A stretch of DNA of 21,684 nt from Ectocarpus siliculosus (GCA_000310025.1 FN648887.1:2588-24271); one strand, 5' to 3'. Counted from the stretch's first letter, positions 9,253 to 17,733 are shown. Notes: generated by a model not told the origin, from the letters alone. Program-made: numbers and translations.

Positions 9253-9912
9253 TCTGCTTACGGTGAAGTGCCGGAGGCGACGGTGGGGGCAGCGCGGTGC
9301 ACGACCGACGCAGCTCCGCCGCGTGAAAAGGCACCGGCAAGACCACCCGCGTGGGCCGAAGAGGTGCTGGCGGCATCGCGTCCGCCGCCCGTCACAGAGC
9401 TGCGCACGACCGAGGCAGCTCCGCCGCTTGAAGAGACACCGGAACGACCGTCCGCCTGGGTCGAAGAGGTGCTGGCGGCATCGCGTCCGCCGCCCGTCAC
9501 CGAGCTGCGCACAACCGCGGCAGCTCCGCCGCGTGAAGAGGAAGCGGCGCGACCATCCGCATGGGCGGAAGAGGTGCTGGCGGGATCGCGGCGGCTGGAG
9601 GACTGCCCTGCATGTCCGCCGCCCCTGGAAGGCAGGTGGACCGAGCGGGCGTCGTTGCCGCGCATCGCCGCCGGGAGCGGCCGCGGCGCGAGAAGGTCCA
9701 CGCTGCCTGCGTCAGACCCCTCACCGCCGTTGTCGTCGTTGTCGAACCGGTTGGAGTCGACGGTCACCTCTTCGTCCCTGGAGTCATTGCCGGGGTCGCT
9801 CTACGGGTCGTACTATGAACCGAACTCTTGCATGGGTTGGACGGCATCGTCCGAGTCCTGCATCCACGGGGCGACAGAGGTCGGGAACGGCGGAGGGTGC
9901 AAAAATGCATGA
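9253..9912 (+). CDS. Competing plus-strand frame over the repeat exon
   Basis: A plus-strand frame stays open for 219 codons and includes repeats of AWAEEVLAASRPPPVTELRT type, then a Ser/Pro-rich tail, ending TGA at 9910-9912. Its wobble positions coincide with those of the minus frame, so codon bias cannot separate them. It has no ATG before residue ~190 and no good acceptor in phase, which argues for a shadow of the minus-strand exon. It is kept because its tail is richer in amino-acid variety than a typical shadow. Confidence 0.2.
   Translation, partial: SAYGEVPEATVGAARCTTDAAPPREKAPARPPAWAEEVLAASRPPPVTELRTTEAAPPLEETPERPSAWVEEVLAASRPPPVTELRTTAAAPPREEEAARPSAWAEEVLAGSRRLEDCPACPPPLEGRWTERASLPRIAAGSGRGARRSTLPASDPSPPLSSLSNRLESTVTSSSLESLPGSLYGSYYEPNSCMGWTASSESCIHGATEVGNGGGCKNA
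9262..9800 (-). CDS. Gene A, N-terminal exon with three 35-residue Ser/Ala/Gly repeats
   Basis: An open minus-strand frame begins with an acidic stretch (NDSRDEEVTVDSNRF, then a DNDDNGGEG region). It continues into three repeats of 35 residues built on SSVTGGGRDAASTSS and SRGGAASVV, and ends at a GTAAGC donor (9261 downward). It is low-complexity and probably disordered. Upstream in the same frame a plausible acidic peptide (around PWMQDSDDAVQPMQEF) is interrupted by TAG at 9813-9815 and 9801-9803, so the start is unclear: an acceptor at CCGTAG before 9800 or a broken 5' end are both possible. The opposite strand is also open over this span, so strand choice rests on the donor and the downstream exons. 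Confidence 0.42.
9297..9611. repeat. 105-bp x 3 tandem repeat
   Basis: GAGGTGCTGG occurs at 9361, 9466 and 9571, exactly 105 bp apart. The unit begins at 9297, 9402 and 9507, and the third copy diverges near its end. The period is a multiple of three, and most differences are silent or conservative in both frames whose wobble position coincides. This is the pattern expected of a repeat kept in frame in a coding exon. Confidence 0.9.
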
Positions 9913-10398
9913 GTTGGTCGGATAGAGTGTGGTATGCTGTGGGCGGGAGCTTTGCCGGCGCTATGTATTTGAATAAATTAGCCATCTCGGGTCAACCATG
10001 ACGATCTTCACCCAGAATGTGAGATACGGCCCACCCCAAATTTGAAACTCTTGCAGAAACAAAGAAGTCATCAAGCAGGAAATTGCGCATTTTTTGTCCG
10101 AGATTTTTCGTTGCTGTAGGAAACGGCCTTATAGGCAGAGGGAGAAAGCAATGGACTCGCATACATCTGTGCAAGATATGAACTTGTTGGGTGACCATCG
10201 AATCGGAGATACAACCGGGGGCCAACATCGACCATGTCCTCTTGCGAACCCCGTGGGAATCAAGAAACCAAACTCTTGAGTGGAAGCCCTGTGTCCTTGT
10301 AAAATGCACGGTTTATATATTGCAATTCCTATGTGGACGCCGCGGAATACTGTATCCAATACCATTCGACTGCCGGGAGCGAAAAGAAAAGAAGGCAC
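9801..10398. other. Gap between gene A and the next frame; no supported gene
   Basis: This should hold the promoter and 5' end of gene A. A minus-strand ATG at 9985 opens MANLFKYIAPAKLPPTAYHT, in a frame different from the repeat exon and without a phase-compatible donor. The rest to 10398 shows only short frames in both strands. Confidence 0.35.
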
Positions 10399-10683
10399 AT
10401 GGCCGTATCGATCGGATTGGACGCTAGTATGCATACTTCGCATTTATTGTCCATTGCGGGAACACAGAATATGTGGATGTGTGTCGAGGTTGCTGTTCTC
10501 CCCCCGGGTTTAATCATTACCCGGGGTATAACCCAATGGCAGGAAAAATACGCCCCCCCCCCCTGTTTGTACGTACTCCGGGCGCGCAATTCAGATGCAA
10601 AGTTCATCCCCTTCCCGGGGTGCGGCACCGTTGATTTCCGATTTGCAAAGAATCAAGTGCATGTTGCCGGATTCTCCGGCTGA
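10399..10683 (+). CDS. Hypothetical ORF, 94 codons from first ATG
   Basis: The frame is open from a GTG at 10333; the first ATG is at 10399 (MAVSIGLDASMHTSHLLSIA). It ends HVAGFSG and TGA. The middle contains a hydrophobic patch (VEVAVLPPGLIITRG) and an 11-C homopolymer coding three prolines. It holds Cys and aromatic residues, unlike a random frame, yet both minus-strand frames here are also long. No family is recognised. A hairpin CCCCGGGT...ACCCGGGG lies within it at 10502-10526. Confidence 0.27.
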   Translation: MAVSIGLDASMHTSHLLSIAGTQNMWMCVEVAVLPPGLIITRGITQWQEKYAPPPCLYVLRARNSDAKFIPFPGCGTVDFRFAKNQVHVAGFSG

Positions 10684-11470
10684 AGGGACGCCAATGTCGT
10701 ACCTTTGAATGTTCTAACTCTTTCACTCGCGCTCGCACCAACCCCACGTAGCACCGACGCGGATTCTATCCACCTTACATGTGGGTGTGCATGCATTCTT
10801 GTGTGTGGTGTGCACGTATTACCTGTCACCGCTGTTCAGGCGTTACAGGACGTACTTGAGTGGCACAACACATGCCATCCTCTGCTTATACGGAGTACCT
10901 GGCATAGATAGGTTGCATAAGATACCACACGCTCTTCGTCACTTGTAAAACCTACAAGGGGTTTCGGCGGCTTGCGCCGCCTCGCTTAAGGAAGCGATTT
11001 CAACATGCATCTACTTCGTTTTTCCCGTAAAATACACGATCGATGAGACGTGGGCATGGGGGTAGATGTTGTTTGTGTGTGGCATGCTTTTCCCGACGTT
11101 CGTGTTCAAAAGTTGATGTGTTTTGAACGATGTTGACCGACTCTTTAATGTCGCAGCTTTTCACCGAATATGTATCCGATATGAGTTTCCCACGTAAACT
11201 AGCCTAGACGAAATCAAAAGGGAACATACACCCGAACGACAATCTTGACTGACGGGCTATGCCAACGACACCTCCGAAACACCAGCAGCGACTATACCCG
11301 CATGAGCAAATGCGTAATCGTTCGAACTACAAGACAGGAAGAAGATTGTCATGAGCTACGAAACGACAGGAGGCGATACAACACGACAGCGGTGTCTATA
11401 CCCGCCAACAACACACACACACGAGAAACGCAATCGCGATCCCGACACCATTGACACAGACTTCCAACAT
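10684..11470. other. No supported gene; motif shared with the MITE-like ends
   Basis: Only short frames are present. ATAAGATACCACAC at 10917-10930 matches the end motif found at 11482-11496 and 13526-13540, so an element end or relic may lie here. A GC hairpin (GGCGGC, TTGC, GCCGCC) sits at 10966-10981, followed by CGCTT-AAGG-AAGCG. Confidence 0.4.
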
Positions 11471-11688
11471 ACCGTATGTGACACAAGATACCACACCCCC
11501 CGGATCGATGTGTAAAGCTCAATTGATCCACAGCAGCAAGAATGGCAGCGCCGTAAACGGTAGCGTTCAAGCCATCTCGTCGAGTGCTTTCCGAAAATGT
11601 ATCGTTTCCTTCGTGCGCACTCTTTGTGGAGTAATCGAGCTTTGAAAATCGGTCCGGGGGGTGTCGTATATTACCACGTACGGTACGC
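11471..11688. mobile_element. MITE-like fold-back element
   Basis: The left arm (11471-11520) runs ACCGTATGTG, then GATACCACACCCCCCGGATC, then TAAAGCTC. The right arm (11637-11688) is its imperfect reverse complement (GAGCTTTGAAAATCGGTCC, GGGGGGTGTCGTAT, TACGGT). Arms of about 50 bp flank an AT/GC-balanced core of about 116 bp with no gene of its own, which is the form of a miniature inverted-repeat element. Partial copies of the same end occur at 13516-13560 and 10917-10930. No target-site duplication was clear. The element family is not assigned. Confidence 0.6.
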
Positions 11689-12490
11689 ATGTTAACGAAG
11701 GCTGGGTAAGTTGGGATGTGGGAGAACGTTGAGGAGTGAGGAACATGCGCGACCGAACGAGTGCGGGTGTCGAGAAAAAGCATCACCCATATATCTTGCG
11801 ATTGCACAGACGGGTGACGACCTGACGACTCAAGATCGAAACACAAAAACCCGCTTCTACGTATAGTAGGTGGTAGAGAGAGGGAGAGAGAGAGGAGAGA
11901 GAGACGAGAGAGAAAGACCGGGCATATACAGACAATTAAGGAATAAAAAAAATACACACAGAAAGACTACCCGAGATATACAGTACCCACAGTCGAACGG
12001 GATGTGGTGGAGTCTTTTCAGTGAGTGGAGGGAAACCGGCTGGGTACTGGACTTATTTCGAGTCTTTTTAAGTCTATACACTGATGATTTATACCAGTGA
12101 TGCGATAATCGAATTCTTTGTTTGCGTACACTTGGATGACTGCAGCACGGTCGATGGTAGATTGCGGAGAGCATGGATGCGAGCAGCTGCCTTGGGCACG
12201 GGGATGTGGCTACTGATCAATGCTTGAAAACAAATGAACAGCGTGCGAGGTGCGGGCGAAAGCAATGAATGAATGCAACGCTGACGGGGTGCAGAACCCG
12301 GATGCACTGGGTGGGTGCGGAGGGGCCCAAGACAGCGACAACGGCCACAGCGGTCGATTGTACTTAAGTGAGAAGGGAGAACAACGAACGACAGGGCGGA
12401 CCTAGAAAAAAAAACCCGCGAAAATGCGCCCATGCACCCATACATTGCAAATGATGCAGGATATATTCGGGGACAACACGTGAGACTCAC
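11689..12490. other. No supported gene; contains GA-rich tract
   Basis: There is a purine-rich stretch at 11874-11912 (interrupted GAGAG). A 202-codon minus-strand frame (11957 to 11349) crosses the MITE-like element and the GA tract and so is probably accidental. No splice-consistent coding block was found. Confidence 0.4.
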
Positions 12491-12625
12491 CAAGGATGGC
12501 GCTCGCCTCTTCTTCCGGACGATGGTCTTGCGACCCTTCTCCTTCGGAGTCGTGTAGGACTTGGACGGGGATTTGGTGGCCTTGGCGGCCGTGCGCCCAC
12601 GGTTTGGTGATGATGGGCTTCATTC
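12491..12625 (-). CDS. Lys/Arg-rich exon (basic, histone-H1-tail-like), frame uncertain
   Basis: In one minus-strand frame the sequence reads TAAKATKSPSKSYTTPKEKG and then RKTIVRKKRRAPSL. It ends exactly at a strong donor (TTG|GTGAGTC, phase 0). AAG rather than AAA is used for most lysines, as expected of a coding exon in this genome. Composition resembles linker-histone tails or a basic nucleolar/ribosomal protein, but no domain is present. Upstream, a TGA closes this frame near 12626, while an ATG at 12690 (MSSARCVQG) opens a different phase. A first intron or a sequence error would be needed to connect them. A competing frame, starting MKPIITKPW, is open over the same bases. Confidence 0.33.
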
Positions 12626-12691
12626 GCGTTGACCTCGGAATGGACGCCCCTCGCCGCAGAACGACCTTGGACGCAGCGGGCGGAGGACATC

Positions 12692-13256
12692 GTGACGAGT
12701 AGAGAAGATGGAGAGGCGGAGAGTGAGAAAACGGAGTCCAAAGGGAGAACGAGAGGGGGATGAGAAGGAATGAGATCGGGCAAAAGCGTGCGCGCGCTTG
12801 AATATGAGAGCAAAAACTTGTGCAGTTGTGAGGCCAATTCCTCGGACCAATAAACCCACACGAACACCACTCAAACTGTTCGCAGACACCATGTAAACGG
12901 CTATACTATCGGGCAGTTGTCACCTTAGCGCCAGATAACCGCCGGGTCGCACGTCCTCCACAACGTTGGCCAGGGCGCGTGCTGCAGGCTGGCTCTGACA
13001 GCGGACTTTCTCGTTCTTCATCACAGAAAAAAAAAAAAACTTTTTTTTTTTTCATGATTGTTTTTTTACTCATTGCTGATGATCTCCGGTTGTACATGTG
13101 CTGTACCAGGTGTCGCGTCGGACAGCAAAGGTACATATCACGTTCGTACGACGACGGGCCCAGATCACAGTGGGCATCTTGGCGATTTCCTGAGCCAGGT
13201 TGTGGATACATTTGTCGGTGTGGTACTCGTTGGTCTAGAGAGCGGGATAAGAGTCG
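12692..13256. other. Uncertain region; no firm gene
   Basis: Bases 12692-12900 are purine-rich and could be the promoter or 5' leader of the basic-protein exon. A 13-A/12-T fold-back lies at 13027-13052. From 13106 to 13303 a plus-strand frame reads ...TTTGPDHSGHLGDFLSQVVD and VGVVLVGLESGIRVV. It looks protein-like but is not in phase with the block at 13257-13451. Confidence 0.35.
13027..13052. repeat. A13-C-T12 fold-back
   Basis: Thirteen A, one C and twelve T form a near-perfect homopolymer inverted repeat. It may be two poly-A tails of retroelements inserted in opposite orientation, a slippage product or an assembly join. Confidence 0.8.
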
Positions 13257-13451
13257 TTGCTCCGGCTGCGCTACCCCTACGGATCCACTCGGAGACGCTT
13301 TGAGGAGCAGCCGCTTTGTCAGGCACTGCTATCCATGCTGGCGGTAAGGGGGCGGCAGGCGAGGCCGCAGGTCATGGAGTTCCGCAGGACGAGGGTAGTG
13401 GAGTCGTCGAGCTGGCGACCCGAACGGCTTCGTCAATTCGAACGCCTCCAG
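13257..13451 (+). CDS. Probable exon of an unknown gene, ends at CAG|GTAAAT
   Basis: The frame reads LRLRYPYGSTRRRFEEQPLC, QALLSMLAVRG, and ends WRPERLRQFERLQ at a consensus donor GTAAATATT. Most codons end in G or C. No acceptor in phase is clear on the 5' side: a TAA lies just upstream, so the exon would begin near 13250. A minus-strand frame over the same bases (EAFELTKPFGSPARRLHY) is also plausible. Family unknown. Confidence 0.35.
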
Positions 13452-13515
13452 GTAAATATTTCATGTGAACAGCAGTGTATAGACAGACATTCTCGCTGCA
13501 GTCCGAGAAGCAGTG

Positions 13516-13560
13516 CCGTATGTTGCGTAAGATACCGCACCCCCTTGGACCGATTTTTAA
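13516..13560. repeat. Single copy of the MITE-like end sequence
   Basis: GCCGTATGT, GCGTAAGATACCGCACCCCC, then TTGGACCGATTTTTAA matches the left arm at 11471-11520 and the inverted right arm at 11637-11688. No inverted partner was found nearby, so it may be a solo or decayed copy. Confidence 0.55.
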
Positions 13561-14428
13561 TTCCCGGTAACAATCCATGACAAAAACAGCAGTGTGTAGG
13601 CATATAGCCCCGGCCTCAAGTGATGAAACCTTTTCCTTTTTCCCAGGGAGTCCGTCGATCTGTCTGTGTGGCATATGATGCGAGTTTTGGTCGGCGTGAC
13701 GAGAGGAATCTGTTTGAGGTTGGACAAAACAACCGCAGTACGAAAATGTCAACATCGAAACAAACATTGTGGGCAAGATTAAAGACAGCAGGTCACCTGG
13801 GTCCCAACCACTGACGACGTTACCCACCCGACGTTCGCACAGATGATAACCGCACTTTAATTTTGTTGGAAACGGTTTGGGGGTAATGAATGGGAACCCG
13901 GACGATTTGGGTGGGAACGGTAATTCCAATTGACAGCGGGAAGATATCTGCGGATAAATTACCAACGCCCGCCAGCTGTGGTGTGTTCAATGACATACGA
14001 ACGGGAATGGTACGTGCGCGTGCTGCAGTCTGAGAGAGGGAGACTACACCTAGACTAGACTAGTCTGACTGGTGGAAAACGTGCGGCTAGCCTGTAGCCA
14101 CGGGCTTGATTGAACGAACGAAGCGATGTATAAGATATAGCGAACACCTTTCACATGTACATGATATTGTCTTCGTTACATGTAGCATGTGCAACGGGAT
14201 ATGTATGTCTTGTGTGTCATCTCTCGCGCGAGGCCAGAACCGAGATCAGAGAGGTGATTTGGCTGCAGTCTGGTAGGCTGCGACCCTCAAGCTCTCACAA
14301 ACATGGTCTCGGTATTTAATTTCCGATGCGTGGACTAAGGTTCGGAAAACACAAAGAGAGAGGAAGCGTTGAACTGGTTGAACTCAAACCGAAAGACAAT
14401 GGTTGACGACAGCCGCGGAAAAGAAAAT
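13561..14428. other. No supported gene
   Basis: A 197-codon minus-strand frame (13965 to 13372) is open across the solo MITE-like end and the exon candidate. Its codons are unbiased and it has no splice support. Nothing else is apparent apart from short GTCTAGACTAG-type palindromes near 14050-14065. Confidence 0.35.
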
Positions 14429-14456
14429 GAGAGAGAGAGAGAGAGAGAAAGAGGGA

Positions 14457-14542
<86 letters not shown>
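14429..14542. repeat. (GA)n microsatellite, 114 bp
   Basis: An almost pure GA dinucleotide tract, with breaks such as AAAGAGGG and ACA in the first third and none in the last ~65 bp. Frames across it encode Glu-Arg or Ser-Leu repeats and are not genes. The purine strand could form triplex H-DNA. Confidence 0.97.
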
Positions 14543-14544
<2 letters not shown>

Positions 14545-15485
14545 AAGACGGAAACAAGGGCGGCGCACAATACGGAACGGGTGCGGTGATCGAAAGCAAG
14601 GGCAACATGATGGATCTCTTCTTACGGAAACGCGTGGATATCTGCGGCATGTTTGCGTTTGATAATATACGCCACAGAGACTTGATGAGACGTGTCATGT
14701 CGGACCGCATCGGACCGTGCGAGCGACAGACAGCCCCAGCGCGCGACTGAGAAACACGGCGCGACTGAGCGATTCATGGGCAAGGCAGTCGGCAGTTGCC
14801 TTTCTTGCACTTCAGTGCGTTGGTCGGAATTTGATGCCTTTCCTGTGCCCATTTTCTCGCAAGACGAGGAAGAGTTTGAGTACGGATGAGGGGAAAACGA
14901 CAGTCAGTGAAGAACTGCTGTTGTAGGGGTAGTAACAAATCAACCGGTATGGGTATGTGTACCTGCGGTCTACAGCAGTAGTCGGGAGGGAGACTAAAAC
15001 TTTATCCGTGCGCGTGTTTGCTTCGCTGGCTGCCCTTTGATACTGGTTCTTATCGGGACGCGTCTGTCAATAGTTTAGCCGCTTCCATGGGCGTAGGGCT
15101 TGAGAGAGGGCTTGAGAGAGGGCTCCATGGCCCCATCATCATCTGTCCTCTTTCTTCACAGCCTGCAATTTGATCTAGAGATTTCTTCCATCGAACTATC
15201 CTCGTTCCTGATGGCGACGGCAAGTAGTAGTAGAGCCAGAAGTAGCAAGTTCAAAACCCGTGGCGGTAAAACCGAACGAGATACTGCAGTTCTGCCTGTG
15301 GTTGGTGCGATGTATCGTTTTTCCCGCGGGATAATTCTTCACATCGCAGAGTGGGCGTACCTGGGATGGACTACAACATCTCCTCAACAACAACAATCTG
15401 TGTGGGACTGTGCTCTGGGAAGATACTTTTACGTAGACCCTCACAAAGTTGCTTCCTCTCCGCCCACACCCTCCCCCGTATATAG
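14543..15485. other. 5' flank of gene C; possible small upstream exons
   Basis: From 14543 to 15090 I see no gene. A plus-strand frame from ATG 15127 (good CCATGG context, MAPSSSVLFLHSLQFDLE) stays open to 15561 and overlaps the gene C acceptor. Part of it (SPQQQQSVWDCALGRYFY, up to a GTAGAC donor at 15433) might be an upstream exon. The phase does not match the exon at 15486, so I leave it unassigned. A 12-bp tandem repeat (AGGGCTTGAGAG x2) lies at about 15095-15120. Confidence 0.35.
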
Positions 15486-16290
15486 GTGTCCCGGACGCGA
15501 GTTCCGGGGAGTTCGCGCACCAGCAGAACAAGTCTGGCGCCAAGTCGGACTGTGGACGTAACCCTCCACTGCACTATGCTGTGCGCGCCAACACCAATGC
15601 CGCCATACTGGCACTCGCCAACGACCTGCAGTACGAAGTGACGAAGTACATCCACAACACCAGGACGCACGAGGTTGTGTGGGTCAGCCCCGGTCCTGGG
15701 TGCGTACGGATGTTGCAATGGCTCGGCCCTAGCCTTGGCCACGATCGCGTGCCTACAGACATCAAAGCAAAATGCAGCCAGTCGCCAGGCGAGCTAAAGG
15801 GACAGTTCCCGGGCTCGGCAGTATGGGCGGCGATTGTGTTCGAAGACGGGGACGTGTGCAACGTCGCTGGGACCTGGACGGATCGTGTCGCGTCAGGGCA
15901 TCTCCGACCCGACGAAGAAACTTTGTCTAGGGCTTACGAGACGTACTACGGATGTGGAAGGGGGGAGCCGTGCGAGAACCTACGATGTCCCTCGTGCTGG
16001 GACGATGGTCATGCCTCAGCGCTCGAAGTCAACCAGATCGCGTGTTCTACATATATATGCGTCCACCTCGTGGCGAGTTGCGGACAGGGTCGCTTGAAGG
16101 GCGGCGATGCCAAAACCGCGGACAGACCCAGGCCATGCGATGACTGGGCCTTGGGGGGCGGAGGTGGTGATAATGTTGAGGTATACAACGGACCACGGCC
16201 ACCACCTGACGTTGGCACTGTTGCACCGGACCAATTGGCATTGGTCAAGATTCTCTACATCTTCCTGCACGAGGGGATCCTCGTTCCTTG
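15486..16290 (+). CDS. Gene C, main coding block (unknown Cys-rich protein)
   Basis: After a pyrimidine-rich tract and acceptor GTATATAG (15478-15485), a frame of 268 codons is open with strong GC3 bias, the best coding signal in the window. Landmarks in order: VPDASSGEFAHQQNKSG, NPPLHYAVRANTNAAILALA, NDLQYEVTKYIH, GCVRMLQWLGPSLGHDR, FPGSAVWAAIVFEDGDVC, CGRGEPCENLRCPSCWDDG and a glycine run (GGGGGDN). The cluster C-x5-C-x4-C-x2-C around residues 160-175 could bind a metal or form disulfides. NPPLHYAV resembles the start of an ankyrin repeat but no repeat array follows. The frame stops at TGA 16289-16291, where a second open frame takes over. Family not recognised. Confidence 0.58.
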
Positions 16291-16668
16291 AACGGGGAGC
16301 CGCCTCCGCTTACCTGGTGGGTGCTCGGGTACGAGTATGTGGGGGTTGGTGAAGGAAACGAACGTGTGCCCGATTCCCTCACGGGGCACCCAACCTTGCT
16401 CCTGCGTGGTCGGGGGCGTCCGTTGGTCTTCCCCGTGGACGCCATCCGGCGCCAAGTGCACATCTATCACCAATGCCCTAGGAGAGGAGATGGCGACCCG
16501 GAAGAGGCTTTTGTTTGCGAACAAACCCAAGAGGAGGGTCGCACCACGCGCGCTTGGCAGCACAGATTCAGGCTGGCACATCCGGGCTCTCACAACGGCT
16601 ACGATACACAGGTGGAGGTCGAACCCCCTTGGGGACTTTTCGGCAAGGGGGGGGGGGGTCATCGGCAA
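16208..16668 (+). pseudogene. Gene C, second segment in a shifted frame
   Basis: A second plus-strand frame, shifted relative to 15486-16290, is open from 16210 and looks coding from about 16285. It reads NGEPPPLTWWVLGYEYVGVG, DSLTGHPTLLLRGRGRPLVF, PVDAIRRQVHIYHQCPRRGD and HRFRLAHPGSHNGYDTQVEV, then reaches a run of 12 G at 16647-16658. GC3 is high until the G-run and decays after it. No splice pair with matching phase joins it to the first segment; a single-base indel near 16285 would. Real decay or a sequence error cannot be told apart here. Confidence 0.45.
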
Positions 16669-16682
16669 GGTCGAGCCCCTGA

Positions 16683-16874
16683 AGACTCCGTTGGGTTGTC
16701 CAACCTCCGTCCCTTCACCAACCTTGGCAACCCCTGACCGAAGAACGGTTTGGCAAACTCATTGCCTACGATGTGCTTGCCAAGCTCGTTCGCGTACGTG
16801 AGATTGGCAAGGCTACACCCGTGGCCATTGTGCCCTTGCACAGGGTCCCGTCCAGAACACCCTGTGGCCCGTAG
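16683..16874 (+). pseudogene. Gene C, C-terminal segment in a third frame
   Basis: Following TGA at 16680-16682, a third frame reads LRWVVQPPSLHQPWQPLTEE, RFGKLIAYDVLAKLVRVREI and GKATPVAIVPLHRVP, ending in CGP and TAG at 16872-16874. The block LIAYDVLAKLVRVREIGKAT is strongly protein-like with GC-ending codons. Between the G-run and this block a short piece of yet another frame (VIGKVEPLKTPLG) looks coding, so at least two frame changes lie in 16647-16690. The last ~60 bases align with the minisatellite unit that begins five bases after the stop. Confidence 0.42.
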
Positions 16875-16878
16875 TAAG

Positions 16879-17690
16879 CATGTGGCCAGTTTAATAAGGT
16901 CCATGCACTGGTACCCTGCACATGATCATAGGTCCCTACCCTGTACATGATTATGGGTAGAAACCTGGCCAAGGTTCTTACCCTCGACCTTGCACATATG
17001 GTTGTGATCACTCGACCCTGTGCGGCCATAACAATGTGGCCACCTTATTGAGGTCGATGCAGTCAAACCCTGTTCATGTGATCACGGGGCCTACCCTGCA
17101 CATGATTATGGGTAGAAGAACCTTGTCAAGGTTCTTACCCTCGACCTTGCACATGTTCAACATTTCGTGGGGCTGTAAGAATGTGGCCACCTTAATAAGG
17201 TCGATGCAGTCAAACCCTGTCCATGTGATCACGGGGCCTACCCTGCACATGATTATGGGTAGAAGAACCTTGTCAAGGTTCTTACCCTCGACCTTGCACA
17301 TGTTCAACATCTTGTGGGGCTGTAAGAATGTGGCCACCTTAATAAGGTCGATGCAGTCAAACCCTGTCCATGATCACGGGGCCTACCCTGCACATGATGA
17401 AGGGTGGAAGAACCTTGGCAAGGTTCTTACCCTCGACCTTGCAGATGTTGGGCATGACTCGACCCTGTGGCGCTGTAACAATGTGGCCACCTTATTAAGG
17501 TCGATGCAGTCGAACCCTGTCCATGATCACGGGTCCTACCCTGCACATGATTAGGGGTAGAACCCTGGGCAAGGTTCTTACCCTCGACCTTACACATGTT
17601 TGTCATCACTCGACCCTGTGTTCCCGTGACAATGTGGCCATTAATAAAATCGATGCAGTCGAACCCTTTACATTGGTCATTAATAAAACC
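16879..17690. repeat. Six-copy ~150-bp minisatellite with internal hairpins
   Basis: The block AATGTGGCCACCTTATTAAGG, then TCGATGCAGTC, recurs at 16879 (diverged), 17033, 17180, 17327, 17480 and 17631 (truncated). Spacings are 154, 147, 147, 153 and 151 bp. Each unit carries CATGATCACGGG, then CCTACCCTGCACATGAT, then a hairpin built from GGGTA...AGAACCTT and AAGGTTCTTACCC. The two 147-bp units are nearly identical, which marks recent expansion. Because 147 is divisible by three, a 172-codon frame runs through them, but it breaks in the 153/151/154-bp units and is not treated as a gene. Confidence 0.93.
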
Positions 17691-17733
17691 CTGGACAGCG
17701 TCACGCTGAAGAAGACTTTGGCCGACCCTGAAT

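Noticed and set aside
9014-9925. 303-codon plus-strand ORF, Arg-rich
   Set aside because: Third frame over the 105-bp repeats; its composition (Arg/His/Pro) is what a shadow of GC-rich repeats gives, and it crosses the strong minus-strand donor at 9154.
11349-11957. 202-codon minus-strand ORF
   Set aside because: It runs through the MITE-like inverted repeat and a GA tract with no codon bias; length alone is not convincing.
13372-13965. 197-codon minus-strand ORF
   Set aside because: It crosses a solo MITE-like end, has unbiased codons and overlaps a better plus-strand exon candidate.
14316-14750. Ser-Leu and Glu-Arg repeat ORFs
   Set aside because: They are simple translations of the (GA)n tract.
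15211-15262. tRNA or tRNA-derived SINE (TAGAGCC plus GTTCAAAACCC)
   Set aside because: The A-box-like and B-box-like motifs are only about 12 nt apart, too close for a tRNA, and no cloverleaf can be drawn.
17036-17554. 172-codon ORF through the minisatellite
   Set aside because: It stays open only because two units are 147 bp; the other units shift the frame, and no start or splice context supports it.
16879-17690. CRISPR-like array
   Set aside because: Units are ~150 bp and similar over their whole length, with no short repeat/unique spacer pattern, and the genome is eukaryotic.
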